From NCBI RefSeq assembly GCF_001426525.1, contig NZ_LMEW01000003.1:1-64000 (forward strand): DNA of 64,000 nucleotides, written 5' to 3'. Source of the stretch: Massilia sp. Root133 (GTDB lineage: Bacteria; Pseudomonadota; Gammaproteobacteria; Burkholderiales; Burkholderiaceae_D). A program made the translations under genes and the position numbers. The notes beneath the pieces are model-generated. The model saw only the letters and a list, made by a program, of their open reading frames with translations. It ran no database searches and had not been told where the DNA came from. Below are positions 45,005 to 53,412 of the stretch, piece after piece; position 1 is the stretch's first letter, and every line of letters starts with the position of its first letter.

Positions 45005-45646
45005 TCAGTTTGGCAGGCTCTTCAGCAAGCCTTGCAGGTTGCCGTCGATGCTGCCGTAAGCGCTGCGTATCTGGGTCAAGGTCTTGAGCATCTGGTGCGG
45101 TGTCGCGATGCCCGTTTCGAGGTCGCTCAACATGTCCATCATGCGCGGGCCGTCGAGGAAATTCGCACTGCCGGCGCCCGTGAGCGTCTGTACGTCACGC
45201 ATGTTGGCATAGGCCGTCACATAGCGCTGCAACTGCTCGTCCTGCATCCATGTCACGGCCTGGTTGGCGACGGCGGCGTCCCATGCTTCGTGGCGCAACG
45301 TGGGTACCTGGATGCCGAGGGTGATGCCTTCCTTCCAGTCGGTCTTGAAGCGCGCCATCAACACATCGTCGGCCACCTTGTCGCGGATGCCCTGCAACAA
45401 TTCGGCGCGAACCCGCTTGACTTCTTTCAGGTCGCTCTCGTTATGCGCGAGCACGGTCTGGACGTCCTTCGCATTGAGGCGCAGTTCGGCCTCGATCTTC
45501 TCGGCGGCCTCGTGCGCAAGATGCTTGTGATGGATGGTCTGTACGGCGTGCTCGAGCGTCAGGGCGGTCAGGATACTGATGACGATCATCACGTACTCGC
45601 CGCCGAACTCCTTCAGCTTCTTCGATTTCGGGACTTCGAAATGCAT
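45005..45646 (-). CDS. Hypothetical protein with one transmembrane helix
   Basis: 213 aa from ATG 45646; the frame runs farther upstream over the next gene's 3' end but without credible start. A short cytoplasmic N-terminus (MHFEVPKSKKLKEFGGEY) precedes one hydrophobic helix (VMIVISILTALTLEHAV). A long helical, probably periplasmic, domain follows with HKHLAHEAAEKIEAELRLNAKDV and a His-rich turn. I do not recognise a domain. It is followed by the M64 gene 14 bases on, in the same direction, so co-expression is likely. Confidence 0.65.
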   Translation of the reverse strand: MHFEVPKSKKLKEFGGEYVMIVISILTALTLEHAVQTIHHKHLAHEAAEKIEAELRLNAKDVQTVLAHNESDLKEVKRVRAELLQGIRDKVADDVLMARFKTDWKEGITLGIQVPTLRHEAWDAAVANQAVTWMQDEQLQRYVTAYANMRDVQTLTGAGSANFLDGPRMMDMLSDLETGIATPHQMLKTLTQIRSAYGSIDGNLQGLLKSLPN

Positions 45647-45704
45647 AGTCAAACCCGCAGATATAGGAAAGTTGCAATCTAGCGCAGGTTTGGCTTTCTG
45701 ACAA

Positions 45705-46190
45705 TCAACCTTCGGTTGACATCTCGGGCAACGCGAGCCGCCAGTGTTCCCAATCCGGATCGGGCGCGCCGCCGAAGCGGCGGTACAGCCGTTTCGCGCC
45801 AACGTTGGTGGGGAGCACGAGCCAGGTGATCTGTCCGGCGCCGATGCATTCCGCCTCGCGCCGCAAGTGGGCAAACAGATCCGCCGCAATGCCCCGGTTT
45901 CGGTACGCGGCGTCGACGAACAATTCCTTCAGAGTCACAGTTGGGCGCAGGTCGAACGTGAATGCCTGGACGAGCCAGACGGCATAGCCGGCAAGCCTCC
46001 CGCCCTCGCCCTGTGCGACGAGGATCCCGCACTGTGCACCCGGCCCGAAGGCGCGGGTACGCAGGTCGCGGGCCGTCACCCGGAACCGGGGCAGATAACC
46101 CTCGCATGCCGCCAGCGCGCGCATCATGCCGATGAGCGCCTCCGCGTCTTCCGGCCGCGCGGGCCGGATCGGACAGCGATCATGCGCCAT
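45705..46190 (-). CDS. GNAT-family N-acetyltransferase
   Basis: 161 aa. Acetyl-CoA binding motif KELFVDAAYRNRGIAADLFAH (A-x-R-x-x-G-I-A form) with preceding beta-4 LFV and the C-terminal PTNVGAKRLYRRFGGAPD motif. An N-terminal IRPARPEDAEALIGMM start is typical. Substrate unknown. Its start overlaps the end of the rhodanese gene by 11 bases, so the pair is coupled. Confidence 0.9.
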   Translation of the reverse strand: MAHDRCPIRPARPEDAEALIGMMRALAACEGYLPRFRVTARDLRTRAFGPGAQCGILVAQGEGGRLAGYAVWLVQAFTFDLRPTVTLKELFVDAAYRNRGIAADLFAHLRREAECIGAGQITWLVLPTNVGAKRLYRRFGGAPDPDWEHWRLALPEMSTEG

Positions 46191-46584
46191 CGCCGGTCGC
46201 CAGTTCGAACCCTTCGTCGATCCAACCCGTGACCCCGCCGATCATCAGCTTGACGGGCCGCCCCAGCTTCGCCAGCCGGTACGCGGCGCGGTGCGCGCCA
46301 TTGCAATGGGGGCCGGCGCAATAGACGACGAACAAGGTGTCCAGCGGATAATCGCGGAGCTTCGCCTCGACGATCTTCCCGTGCGGCATGCTAATGGCCT
46401 GCGGAACATGTCCCCGAGCATATAGGTCAGGGCTGCGCACATCGAACAGGACGAAATCCTGCGTTCCACTGGCGATCGCGTCGTACACGTCCCAGCAATC
46501 CGTCTCGAATTCGAAGGCGGTACCAAAATGAACCATCGCGCGCTCGCCGGAGGCTGCGGGGATGGCGGATACGGATGAAGTCAT
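46180..46584 (-). CDS. Single-domain rhodanese-like protein
   Basis: 134 aa. Rhodanese fold with FVLFDVRSPDLYARGHVPQA and IGGVTGWIDEGF. The active-site loop VVYCAGPHCNGAHRAAY has the persulfide-carrying Cys and a second Cys three residues on, so sulfurtransferase activity is likely. It diverges from ftrA; this rhodanese-FtrA pairing recurs in other proteobacteria. The 3' end overlaps a GNAT gene by 11 bases. Confidence 0.88.
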   Translation of the reverse strand: MTSSVSAIPAASGERAMVHFGTAFEFETDCWDVYDAIASGTQDFVLFDVRSPDLYARGHVPQAISMPHGKIVEAKLRDYPLDTLFVVYCAGPHCNGAHRAAYRLAKLGRPVKLMIGGVTGWIDEGFELATGDGA

Positions 46585-46626
46585 GGATCTCTCCTGTGTA
46601 TGAGACGCTAGTGTCGCAGCGCCGGC

Positions 46627-46642
46627 GCACTGGTGGCAGTGC
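46627..46642. promoter_or_regulatory. Palindrome in the rhodanese-ftrA divergent gap
   Basis: GCACTG GTGG CAGTGC (6-base arms, 4-base spacer), 32 bases before the ftrA ATG. A candidate operator; no consensus is known to me for FtrA, whose AraC-type domain could prefer direct repeats. Confidence 0.35.
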
Positions 46643-46673
46643 CTTGCGCGACAGAAATTGGTAACATCGTGCC

Positions 46674-47636
46674 ATGTCCCATCACGTCTCCATCATCGCC
46701 TACGACGGCCTGTGCACCTTCGAATTCGCCTGCGCCATCGAGCTGTTCGCCCTGGAGCGTCCGGAGCTGGGCGTGCATTGGTACAACCATACGGTGTGCG
46801 CCATCGAGCCGGGCCCCCTGCGCGCCAGGGGCGGCCTGACGGTGCAGGTCCCGCACGGCCTCGACGCGCTCGACCGGGCCGATACGATCGTCATTCCCGG
46901 CTGGCGCGACCTGGCGGACGTGCCGCCGCGCGCCCTGATCGACGCGTTGCGCGCCGCCCATGCACGAGGTGCGCGCATCTGCTCGATCTGCACGGGCGCG
47001 TACGTGCTCGCCTATGCCGGCCTGCTCGACGGCCGCGTGGCGACCACGCACTGGCACTACCTGGACGACATGCGCGCCCGCTTTCCCGACATCGCGATCG
47101 ATACCGACGCACTGTATGTCGACGCGGGACGCATCGTCACGTCGGCCGGGTCGGCGGCCGGCCTGGACATGCTGCTGCATATCGTCCGCTCCGACTTCGG
47201 CGCGGACATCGCCAACAAGGTCGCACAACGCCTCGTGATCCCGGCTCACCGCGACGGCGACCAGGCGCAACTCGTGGCGCGCCCCCTCCCCACCGCCGGC
47301 GCGGACACCATTGCCCGCCTGATGGACTGGGTGCGCGAGCACATCCGCGCCAATCACACGGTCGCCTCGATGGCCGACCAGGCACGCCTTGGGACGCGCA
47401 CGTTCCAGCGCCGGTTCAAGGAGCGAACGGGCCTGCCGCCTCTCGCGTGGCTCGTGCGCGAGCGCATCGCGCTGGCGACCCGGTTGCTCGAATCGCGACA
47501 GGCGCTCGACATCGACGCGATCGCCGACCTTGCCGGGCTCGGCTCGGCCGAATCGCTGCGCCGCCATTTCCGCGCGCATGGCCTCGCGCCGCCGGGACGG
47601 TATCGCCGCCAGCGCAGCGAGCGGAGCATGGCGTGA
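46674..47636 (+). CDS. ftrA: GlxA/FtrA-type AraC-family transcriptional activator
   Basis: 320 aa. The N-terminal DJ-1/PfpI-like domain (1-185) has the amidotransferase-like elbow ICSICTGAYVLAYAGLLDGR and VATTHWHY; the Cys is at the usual position but this group senses rather than hydrolyses. The C-terminal AraC double helix-turn-helix (220-310) includes MADQARLGTRTFQRRFKERT and IADLAGLGSAESLRRHFRAH. The length (~320) and the divergent rhodanese gene fit FtrA. Its direct effector is unknown. Confidence 0.85.
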   Translation: MSHHVSIIAYDGLCTFEFACAIELFALERPELGVHWYNHTVCAIEPGPLRARGGLTVQVPHGLDALDRADTIVIPGWRDLADVPPRALIDALRAAHARGARICSICTGAYVLAYAGLLDGRVATTHWHYLDDMRARFPDIAIDTDALYVDAGRIVTSAGSAAGLDMLLHIVRSDFGADIANKVAQRLVIPAHRDGDQAQLVARPLPTAGADTIARLMDWVREHIRANHTVASMADQARLGTRTFQRRFKERTGLPPLAWLVRERIALATRLLESRQALDIDAIADLAGLGSAESLRRHFRAHGLAPPGRYRRQRSERSMA

Positions 47637-47662
47637 CTTTGGCGAATCGATCGGCGCATCGA

Positions 47663-47814
47663 ATGCACGCGGTGCTTCTGAAATTTGCGGAGAACAAGAC
47701 CTGCAGGCGCGCGTGGATGCCGATCCGTTCGTCGTCCATGGCGTGGTCCAGGCCGAGATCCTGGAGATCAAGCCGGGCAAGGCCGATCCCCGTCTGGAAT
47801 TCCTGCTCCAGTGA
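47663..47814 (+). pseudogene. YciI-family protein remnant with internal deletion and frame change
   Basis: An ATG at 47663 begins MHAVLLKFAENK, the usual YciI start. A different frame from about 47690 reads EQDLQARVDADPFVVHGVVQ and continues AEILEIKPGKADPRLEFLLQ to TGA 47812-47814, the usual YciI C-terminus. A normal YciI is about 95-100 residues; about 50 codons between the two parts are missing and the frames differ, so no full protein can be made. The C-terminal part's frame is open upstream into ftrA, but antisense/shadow to it. It follows ftrA by 26 bases. Confidence 0.75.
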
Positions 47815-47823
47815 GCACGCGAC

Positions 47824-49044
47824 CTATTTGTACTGGTATAGCGGACGGCGGATGAGGATCGGCCGGATGTCCAGCCGCACGTCGTAGATCGAATAGGATT
47901 CCATCGACGACGACTGGTAGCCGACGCTGTCGTCCGTACGTGTAAAGCGGAATTCGAAGCCGAGGTCGGGCTGGACGCCGTTCGGGCTGCCGAGCGTGAT
48001 GCCGATCGCGTCCGGCTGGTCGCTGTCGATCAGCTTGCTCATCAGGTCGACGACGGTGCTGTTGCCGAGGATGTCGGCGGTGAACAGCGGTTCGCGGTAG
48101 TACGGCCGCGACGGGTCGAGCTTGTTGTCGGCCTTGTCCTCGGACGGCGTGCATTCGCGCGTGACGATATTGAAGTGGTCGCCGTTGTCGAGGTAGCTGA
48201 CGCGCACGTTGGTCACGTTGAACGCGCCCTCATGCACGATCGCGTTCGACAGGTCGAGCACGAGCGCGCCCTTGTAGCCGATCACCTCGACGTCGCGGTT
48301 GGGCAGCACCACCATCGCCGTGTCCTCGTCGATGCCCAGGCCCAGCTTGTAGCCTTTCTTGAGCATGGCGGGCAGCATGCGCGCGAAACGGCCGCGCACG
48401 AGCAGGTGCTGGTCGATGAATACGTCGTCGCCGACGAAGCCGAGCCCGTCCGTGATTTCCTCGCCCTCTTCCACGCCCAGCTTGAGCGTGGCCAGCACGG
48501 TGCGGGGCCGGCCGAACATCGTGCTGCTCATGATGGCGGCACCGGCGCTGGAGCCGGCGATCACGCCGCCGCGCCGGTACATGTCCCACAGGGCATCCAG
48601 GACGCGGGTATTGCTGCCGTCCTCGTGGCGCAGTGCGCGCGTGATCCGGCTCTGGTCGCCGCCCGCGAAGAACGCACCGTTCGCGTTGCGCACGGCTTCG
48701 GCCAGGCCCCGGTCGTCTGCCGCCGCCTGGTAATTACTGCCGGACAGCTTGACCGCGACGGGGACGAAAAATGCTTTGGCGCCATAGCTGTTGAGGCGCT
48801 CGACGAGGCTCTTGCCGGACCGTTCCGGCGTGCCCGACGCGGACGCGAACACGGCGATGCGCGCCCCCTTCCCGCCCGCGAGCTGGATGATGCGTTCCCA
48901 CACGGGACCATTCGAGGGGCGCAGATTGCCGCCGATGATGACGAGGGATCCCTTGGGCTGTACCACCGCATCGGCGGCGGCGCACCAGGGCGCGCCGGCC
49001 AGCAGCAGCACGGCCAGGAAAAGACGCAACGCAGACCGAACCAT
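47824..49044 (-). CDS. Exported cyanophycinase (peptidase S51)
   Basis: 406 aa. Signal peptide MVRSALRLFLAVLLLAGAPW, cleaved near CAA-AD. The S51 fold is marked by GSLVIIGGNLRP, FFAGGDQSRI, the nucleophile Ser in VIAGSSAGAAIMSSTM and the active-site His region FIDQHLLVRGRFARML. Cyanophycinase cuts the storage polymer multi-L-arginyl-poly-L-aspartate into beta-Asp-Arg dipeptides. The signal peptide argues for the extracellular CphE type that feeds on released cyanophycin. A ~100-residue C-terminal extension follows the catalytic domain. No cyanophycin synthetase is in the window. Confidence 0.9.
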   Translation of the reverse strand: MVRSALRLFLAVLLLAGAPWCAAADAVVQPKGSLVIIGGNLRPSNGPVWERIIQLAGGKGARIAVFASASGTPERSGKSLVERLNSYGAKAFFVPVAVKLSGSNYQAAADDRGLAEAVRNANGAFFAGGDQSRITRALRHEDGSNTRVLDALWDMYRRGGVIAGSSAGAAIMSSTMFGRPRTVLATLKLGVEEGEEITDGLGFVGDDVFIDQHLLVRGRFARMLPAMLKKGYKLGLGIDEDTAMVVLPNRDVEVIGYKGALVLDLSNAIVHEGAFNVTNVRVSYLDNGDHFNIVTRECTPSEDKADNKLDPSRPYYREPLFTADILGNSTVVDLMSKLIDSDQPDAIGITLGSPNGVQPDLGFEFRFTRTDDSVGYQSSSMESYSIYDVRLDIRPILIRRPLYQYK

Positions 49045-49111
49045 AAAACCCTTCCCGACTTCGACAAACAGTAAGCCTGATTGTAGAGGACCGGCAGCGT
49101 GTTGCGTCCGG

Positions 49112-49555
49112 TCAGGAAAGATATATGTTCGGGTAGTAGCGTTCCATCAGTGTGTCAGGACGCTCGGACGGCGCGAAGCCGAAGCGGGAAAACAGGCTGT
49201 GCGCGTCGTTCGTGTTGAGGGTGAACCGGCGCATGCGCTGCAGACTCGGATGCTCCATGACGATGCGGATCAGCTGCTTCGCATAGCCGCGCCCGCGGTA
49301 CTCGGGCACGACGAAGACGTCGCACAAGTGGGCCATCGTCGCATAGTCGGTGATGACCCGCGCGAACGCGATCTGGCGGCCGTCGATGTAGCCGCCGAAG
49401 CACAGCGAATTCTCGATCGAGCGCTCGACCACGGTACGCGAGATGCCGACGGCCCAGGTCGACTGCTCGCTGAGGAAGCGGTAGATCATGGGAATATCGA
49501 GCGTCGTCCGGTCCGTGCTGACCTGGAAACTGGAATCGTTGGTGGTTGGAATCAT
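49112..49555 (-). CDS. GNAT-family N-acetyltransferase
   Basis: 147 aa from ATG 49555 (a GTG two codons upstream is an alternative). Motif A VFVVPEYRGRGYAKQLIRIV is clear, with preceding IAFARVITDYATMAHLCD and the final GFAPSERPDTLMERYY. This arrangement matches the small stand-alone GNATs resembling Acetyltransf_10. Substrate unknown; no operon partner. Confidence 0.9.
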   Translation of the reverse strand: MIPTTNDSSFQVSTDRTTLDIPMIYRFLSEQSTWAVGISRTVVERSIENSLCFGGYIDGRQIAFARVITDYATMAHLCDVFVVPEYRGRGYAKQLIRIVMEHPSLQRMRRFTLNTNDAHSLFSRFGFAPSERPDTLMERYYPNIYLS

Positions 49556-49649
49556 GGACACGCCAAACCGTCAATCTGGTAAAAAAACCAATTCTAGCCC
49601 CGTTCCGGTCCGCATGGACGTTTCCGCCAATCGTGCGCGCATGAACCGG

Positions 49650-50246
49650 TCAGCGCCTGGGCAGATAGCGCTCCGGCAGGCGCAGCGACGCGTCCTCGGC
49701 GCGCCATAACAAGTTCACGATCCACCAGCGCTTTCCGTCGTGGTACAGCTGGATGCTGTTGATGCCGCGCTGGAACGGTTCGGCGTCCCCGCGCGCATGC
49801 CGCGATTCGTATGTGCTGAACACATGGACGATCTGGCCGAACGTCTCCGTGCTGCGCGCTGCCTCGCGCTCGAAAAAGCCCATCGTCGCGAACGCCTTCG
49901 AGTTACGGGCGATATAGTCCTCGACCGTCATGGCACGCAGGGCATACACGCCCTCCGGCCGCGCGCCGACGGCCATCAGCCGGCCTTCCGGTGCGAACAG
50001 CGAGCGCATCCGGTCCCAATCGCGCGGCTGGCCGGCCGTGCCGGAAATGACGTCGTACAGCGCGGCAACGATGCCGTCGACAGTGGCGACGTCGACCGGG
50101 CGGGCGGCAGGGCTCGCCGCCGGGGTTGCGGCCGGCGTGGTCGCGGCGGCCACCGGCCCCGCCGGCGGCACCTGTCCCGGCTGGGCATGCGCCCCGCCCA
50201 CGATCGCCATCGCCGCCATCCAACCCATCCAGTGTCTCGCTGACAT
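49650..50246 (-). CDS. NTF2/SnoaL-like domain protein with signal peptide
   Basis: 198 aa from ATG 50246, with GGGAG six bases upstream. Signal peptide (MGWMAAMAIVGGAHA), then an Ala/Pro/Thr-rich spacer of about 30 residues, then an NTF2-like cone (about 55-198) with VDGIVAALYDVISG, RDWDRMRSLFAPEGRLMAV, and GINSIQLYHDGKRWWIVNLL. Typical of secreted SnoaL-like proteins of unknown role. No catalytic set is evident. Confidence 0.8.
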   Translation of the reverse strand: MSARHWMGWMAAMAIVGGAHAQPGQVPPAGPVAAATTPAATPAASPAARPVDVATVDGIVAALYDVISGTAGQPRDWDRMRSLFAPEGRLMAVGARPEGVYALRAMTVEDYIARNSKAFATMGFFEREAARSTETFGQIVHVFSTYESRHARGDAEPFQRGINSIQLYHDGKRWWIVNLLWRAEDASLRLPERYLPRR

Positions 50247-50399
50247 GTCCATCTCCCGTCGTTATGTTATGGAATTACCAATAACAACGACATCATCGGC
50301 CATTTGCGGATGAAAGTCATCGGGGCGCAATCGCCGGGGGTAAGTCTGCACAGTTTATAATCAGGAAATCCAAGAACATCCCGTCACCCGTCTCCCATC

Positions 50400-51797
50400 A
50401 TGACTGATCAATTTGCCAAAAAAGCGGAAGCCTGGTCGGCCCGCTTCTCCGAACCCGTCTCCGACCTCGTCAAGCGCTACACCGCGTCCGTCTTCTTCGA
50501 CAAGCGCCTGGCCCTGTTCGACATCCAGGGTTCGCTCGCCCACGCCGAGATGCTGGCTGCCCAGGGCATCATCAGCGCCGCAGACCGTGCCGAGATCGAG
50601 CGCGGCATGGCGCAGATCCGCAGCGAGATCGAAGCCGGCCAGTTCGAGTGGCTGCTCGACCTGGAAGACGTGCACCTGAACATCGAAAAACGCCTGACGG
50701 AACTGGTCGGCGACGCCGGCAAGCGCCTGCACACGGGCCGTTCCCGCAACGACCAGGTGGCGACCGACATCCGCCTGTACATGCGCGCCGCCATCGACGA
50801 CATCCTCGCCCTCTTGAGAAGCCTGCGCGGCGCCCTGACCGACCTGGCGGAACGCAACGCGGACACCATCATGCCGGGCTTTACGCACCTGCAGGTGGCG
50901 CAGCCGGTGACCTTCGGCCACCACCTGCTGGCCTATGTGGAAATGTTCGGCCGCGACGCCGAGCGCATGGCCGACACGCGCCGCCGCGTGAACCGCCTGC
51001 CGCTGGGTGCCGCCGCCCTGGCGGGCACCACCTTCCCCATCGACCGCCTGCGCGTGGCCAGGACCCTCGGTTTCGAAGACGTCTGCCACAACTCGCTCGA
51101 CGCTGTATCTGATCGCGATTTCGCCATCGAGTTCACGGCGGCCGCATCGGTCTTGATGATGCACATCTCGCGCATGTCGGAAGAGCTGGTGACGTGGATG
51201 AGCCCGCGCATCGGCTTCATCGACATCGCCGACCGCTTCTGCACCGGCTCGTCGATCATGCCGCAGAAAAAGAACCCGGACGTACCGGAACTGGCGCGCG
51301 GCAAGACGGGCCGCGTCTACGGTCACCTGATGGGCCTGCTGACCCTGATGAAGGGCCAGCCGCTCGCATACAACAAGGACAACCAGGAAGACAAGGAGCC
51401 GCTGTTCGACACCGTCGACACGGTGCTGGACACCCTGCGCATCTTCACCGACATGGCTTCCGGCATCACCGTCAAGCCCGACAACATGCGCGCCGCCGCC
51501 CTGCAGGGCTATGCGACGGCGACCGACCTGGCCGACTACCTCGTCAAGAAGGGCCTGCCGTTCCGCGATGCGCACGAAGCCGTGGCGCACGCCGTGCGCG
51601 CGTGCGACGACGCGAAATGCGACCTGTCGGAGATGTCGCTGGAGCGCCTGCGCGAGTTCTCGCCGCTGATCGAGCAGGACGTGTTCGCCGTGCTGACCTT
51701 GGAAGGTTCCGTCGCGGCGCGCGACCACGTGGGCGGCACGGCGCCGAACCAGGTGCGCGCGGCCATTGCCCGTGTCCGGGCACAATTGGCGGAATAA
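50400..51797 (+). CDS. argH: Argininosuccinate lyase
   Basis: 465 aa. Last step of arginine synthesis, splitting argininosuccinate into arginine and fumarate. The superfamily signature [12 protein letters not shown], with the catalytic Ser in it, lies near residue 280; [13 protein letters not shown] and the [14 protein letters not shown] motif with its His are also present. Length is as in other proteobacteria. It starts a short same-strand run with a KTSC-like and a HAD gene, 36 and 16 bases apart. Confidence 0.97.
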   Translation: MTDQFAKKAEAWSARFSEPVSDLVKRYTASVFFDKRLALFDIQGSLAHAEMLAAQGIISAADRAEIERGMAQIRSEIEAGQFEWLLDLEDVHLNIEKRLTELVGDAGKRLHTGRSRNDQVATDIRLYMRAAIDDILALLRSLRGALTDLAERNADTIMPGFTHLQVAQPVTFGHHLLAYVEMFGRDAERMADTRRRVNRLPLGAAALAGTTFPIDRLRVARTLGFEDVCHNSLDAVSDRDFAIEFTAAASVLMMHISRMSEELVTWMSPRIGFIDIADRFCTGSSIMPQKKNPDVPELARGKTGRVYGHLMGLLTLMKGQPLAYNKDNQEDKEPLFDTVDTVLDTLRIFTDMASGITVKPDNMRAAALQGYATATDLADYLVKKGLPFRDAHEAVAHAVRACDDAKCDLSEMSLERLREFSPLIEQDVFAVLTLEGSVAARDHVGGTAPNQVRAAIARVRAQLAE

Positions 51798-51833
51798 GGA
51801 CGCCCCGGGTGTCCGCCCTGACGGAGGACACCC

Positions 51834-52073
51834 ATGCAACGCTACGGCGACCAGAGTCGTGAATCCGGCGTCGTCGCCTACGACATCGACGCCGGCCAGA
51901 TCATCGTCCAGTTCAGGAACGGCGAACGCTATCTCTACACGGAAGACAGCGCCGGCGCCGCCAACATCGCGCGCATGCAGGAACTGGCCCGGGCCGGCCG
52001 CGGGTTGTCGAGCTTCATCAGCCAGCACGTCCACGACCGCTACGCCCGCAAGATCAACTCGCGCCGACCGTAA
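51834..52073 (+). CDS. Small KTSC-like domain protein
   Basis: 79 aa with GGAGGA upstream of the ATG. The pattern VVAYDIDAGQIIVQFRNGERYLYTE followed by a short helix resembles the KTSC domain, though the K-T-S-C motif itself is not evident at the C-terminus. Such domains are small, fused to ribosomal or nucleic-acid proteins or stand alone, function unknown. Between argH and a HAD phosphatase. Confidence 0.7.
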   Translation: MQRYGDQSRESGVVAYDIDAGQIIVQFRNGERYLYTEDSAGAANIARMQELARAGRGLSSFISQHVHDRYARKINSRRP

Positions 52074-52089
52074 CCCACAAGAAAGATCC

Positions 52090-52761
52090 ATGACTGCAAC
52101 GCCAGCCCTGCCCCAACGCGATTTTTCCGCCTTCCTGTTCGACATGGACGGCACCATTCTCACTTCCATCAAGGCCGCCGAGCGGGTCTGGGGCGACTGG
52201 GCCGCCGGCCACGGGCTCGACGTGGCCGCCTTCCTGCCCACGATCCACGGCAAACGCACCGAGGAAACCATCCGCGCACTGGAACTGCCCGGCGTGGACC
52301 CGGTAGCGGAAGCCGCGTTCATCACGCGCGCGGAGATCGAGGACGTGGCCGGCATCGAAGCCATCGAAGGCGTGGCCGACTTCATCGCCAGCCTGCCGGC
52401 CGGGCGCTGGGCCATCGTCACGTCCGCGCCGCGCGCGCTGGCCGAAGCGCGCATCGCGGCGGCCGGCCTGCCGTTGCCGGCCGTGCTGGTGGCCGCCGAG
52501 GACGTCGAACGGGGCAAGCCCGCGCCCGATCCTTTCCTGCTGGGCGCGCGCAAGCTGGGCGTGAAGCCGGAAGACTGCCTCGTGTTCGAAGACACACTGG
52601 CCGGCCTGCGTTCGGCCGCCGCTGCCGGCATGGACAGCATCGTCGTAACGGTCACCCACGCACATCCGCTCGAGACCGATGTTGCTTCCGTGCTCGATTA
52701 CGCGGATCTGCGCGCCGTAACGACGGCCGACGGCCTGCTGCGCGTGCAGCGCCGGCCGTAA
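52090..52761 (+). CDS. HAD-superfamily phosphatase, PGP/beta-phosphoglucomutase-like
   Basis: 223 aa from ATG 52090. HAD motif I FLFDMDGTILTS, motif II IVTSAPRALA, motif III GKPAPDPFLLGARKLG and motif IV VFEDTLAGLRSA. The helical cap (residues ~20-80) makes it a C1 type, close to sugar-phosphate phosphatases such as YfbT/YniC (GKPAPDPFLxGA). Probably dephosphorylates a small phosphosugar; specificity is not determinable. Confidence 0.9.
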   Translation: MTATPALPQRDFSAFLFDMDGTILTSIKAAERVWGDWAAGHGLDVAAFLPTIHGKRTEETIRALELPGVDPVAEAAFITRAEIEDVAGIEAIEGVADFIASLPAGRWAIVTSAPRALAEARIAAAGLPLPAVLVAAEDVERGKPAPDPFLLGARKLGVKPEDCLVFEDTLAGLRSAAAAGMDSIVVTVTHAHPLETDVASVLDYADLRAVTTADGLLRVQRRP

Positions 52762-52777
52762 CGTCTGTGAGGAGCCG

Positions 52778-53371
52778 CTAGCGGGGTTCGTCCGGCACGA
52801 TGCCGGCCTGCTCCCCGTGGTCGGCCCGGAACACGCGCGGGTCCAGCGTCTTTTCGTCCGTTTCGAGCGCTGCGGACGGCGCGGCCGCCGGCATGGACGA
52901 GGTGCGCGTATCACGCTTGGGATACGGCGTGCCGTCGCGGTGGGCATAACTGTCGGTCTTGCCGTCGTACACGAGGTCGATGTCCGGATACTCGGCGCGG
53001 TCCTCGGGAATGCGCGAGCCCACGCACAGGAGCAACGCATTGCCCCAACCGCGATTGATGAGCTGGTGGCCGTTCGGCCGCCCGGCCGGGAACGCCGCGC
53101 AATCGCCCGCGCGCATCAGGGTTTCGCCTTCGTCCGTGACGAGCGTCAGCTCGCCGGAGACGACCATCACGAATTCATCCTCGTGGCTGTGCCAGTGGCG
53201 CTGCGACGAGGCGGCGCCGGGCAGCAGCTCGACGAGGTTGACGCCGAACTGCGTCAGGCCACCGGCATCGCCCAGCGCCTGCTTGCTGCGGCCATTGACG
53301 GCTTCGGCAAAGGGATCGGGATACCCGGTACCGGTCAGCACGGGAATACTGCTCAGGTCTAGCCGCGACAT
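52778..53371 (-). CDS. Cupin-domain protein at the 3' end of the paa operon
   Basis: 197 aa from ATG 53371 with AAGGAG before it. One cupin fold (about 45-115) with metal ligands in SSQRHWHSHEDEFVMVVSGEL (His/His/Glu) and the late FPAGRPNGHQLINRG (His). A C-terminal tail of ~60 residues, Asp/Ala-rich. Cupins of this type often bind sugars or aromatic acids; the enzyme activity is unknown. It follows paaZ by about 40 bases in the same direction, but membership in the phenylacetate operon is only suggested by position. Confidence 0.85.
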   Translation of the reverse strand: MSRLDLSSIPVLTGTGYPDPFAEAVNGRSKQALGDAGGLTQFGVNLVELLPGAASSQRHWHSHEDEFVMVVSGELTLVTDEGETLMRAGDCAAFPAGRPNGHQLINRGWGNALLLCVGSRIPEDRAEYPDIDLVYDGKTDSYAHRDGTPYPKRDTRTSSMPAAAPSAALETDEKTLDPRVFRADHGEQAGIVPDEPR

Positions 53372-53412
53372 GATCACTCCTTATCAGGTTTGCGCGCGGC
53401 CTTGGCCCTTCC

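Noticed and set aside
47389..47814. A 141-codon frame that could be read as a complete gene ending in the YciI-like C-terminus
   Set aside because: Its first ~80 codons are antisense-free shadow of ftrA in another frame; only the tail from about 47690 has family resemblance, so a deletion pseudogene explains it better.
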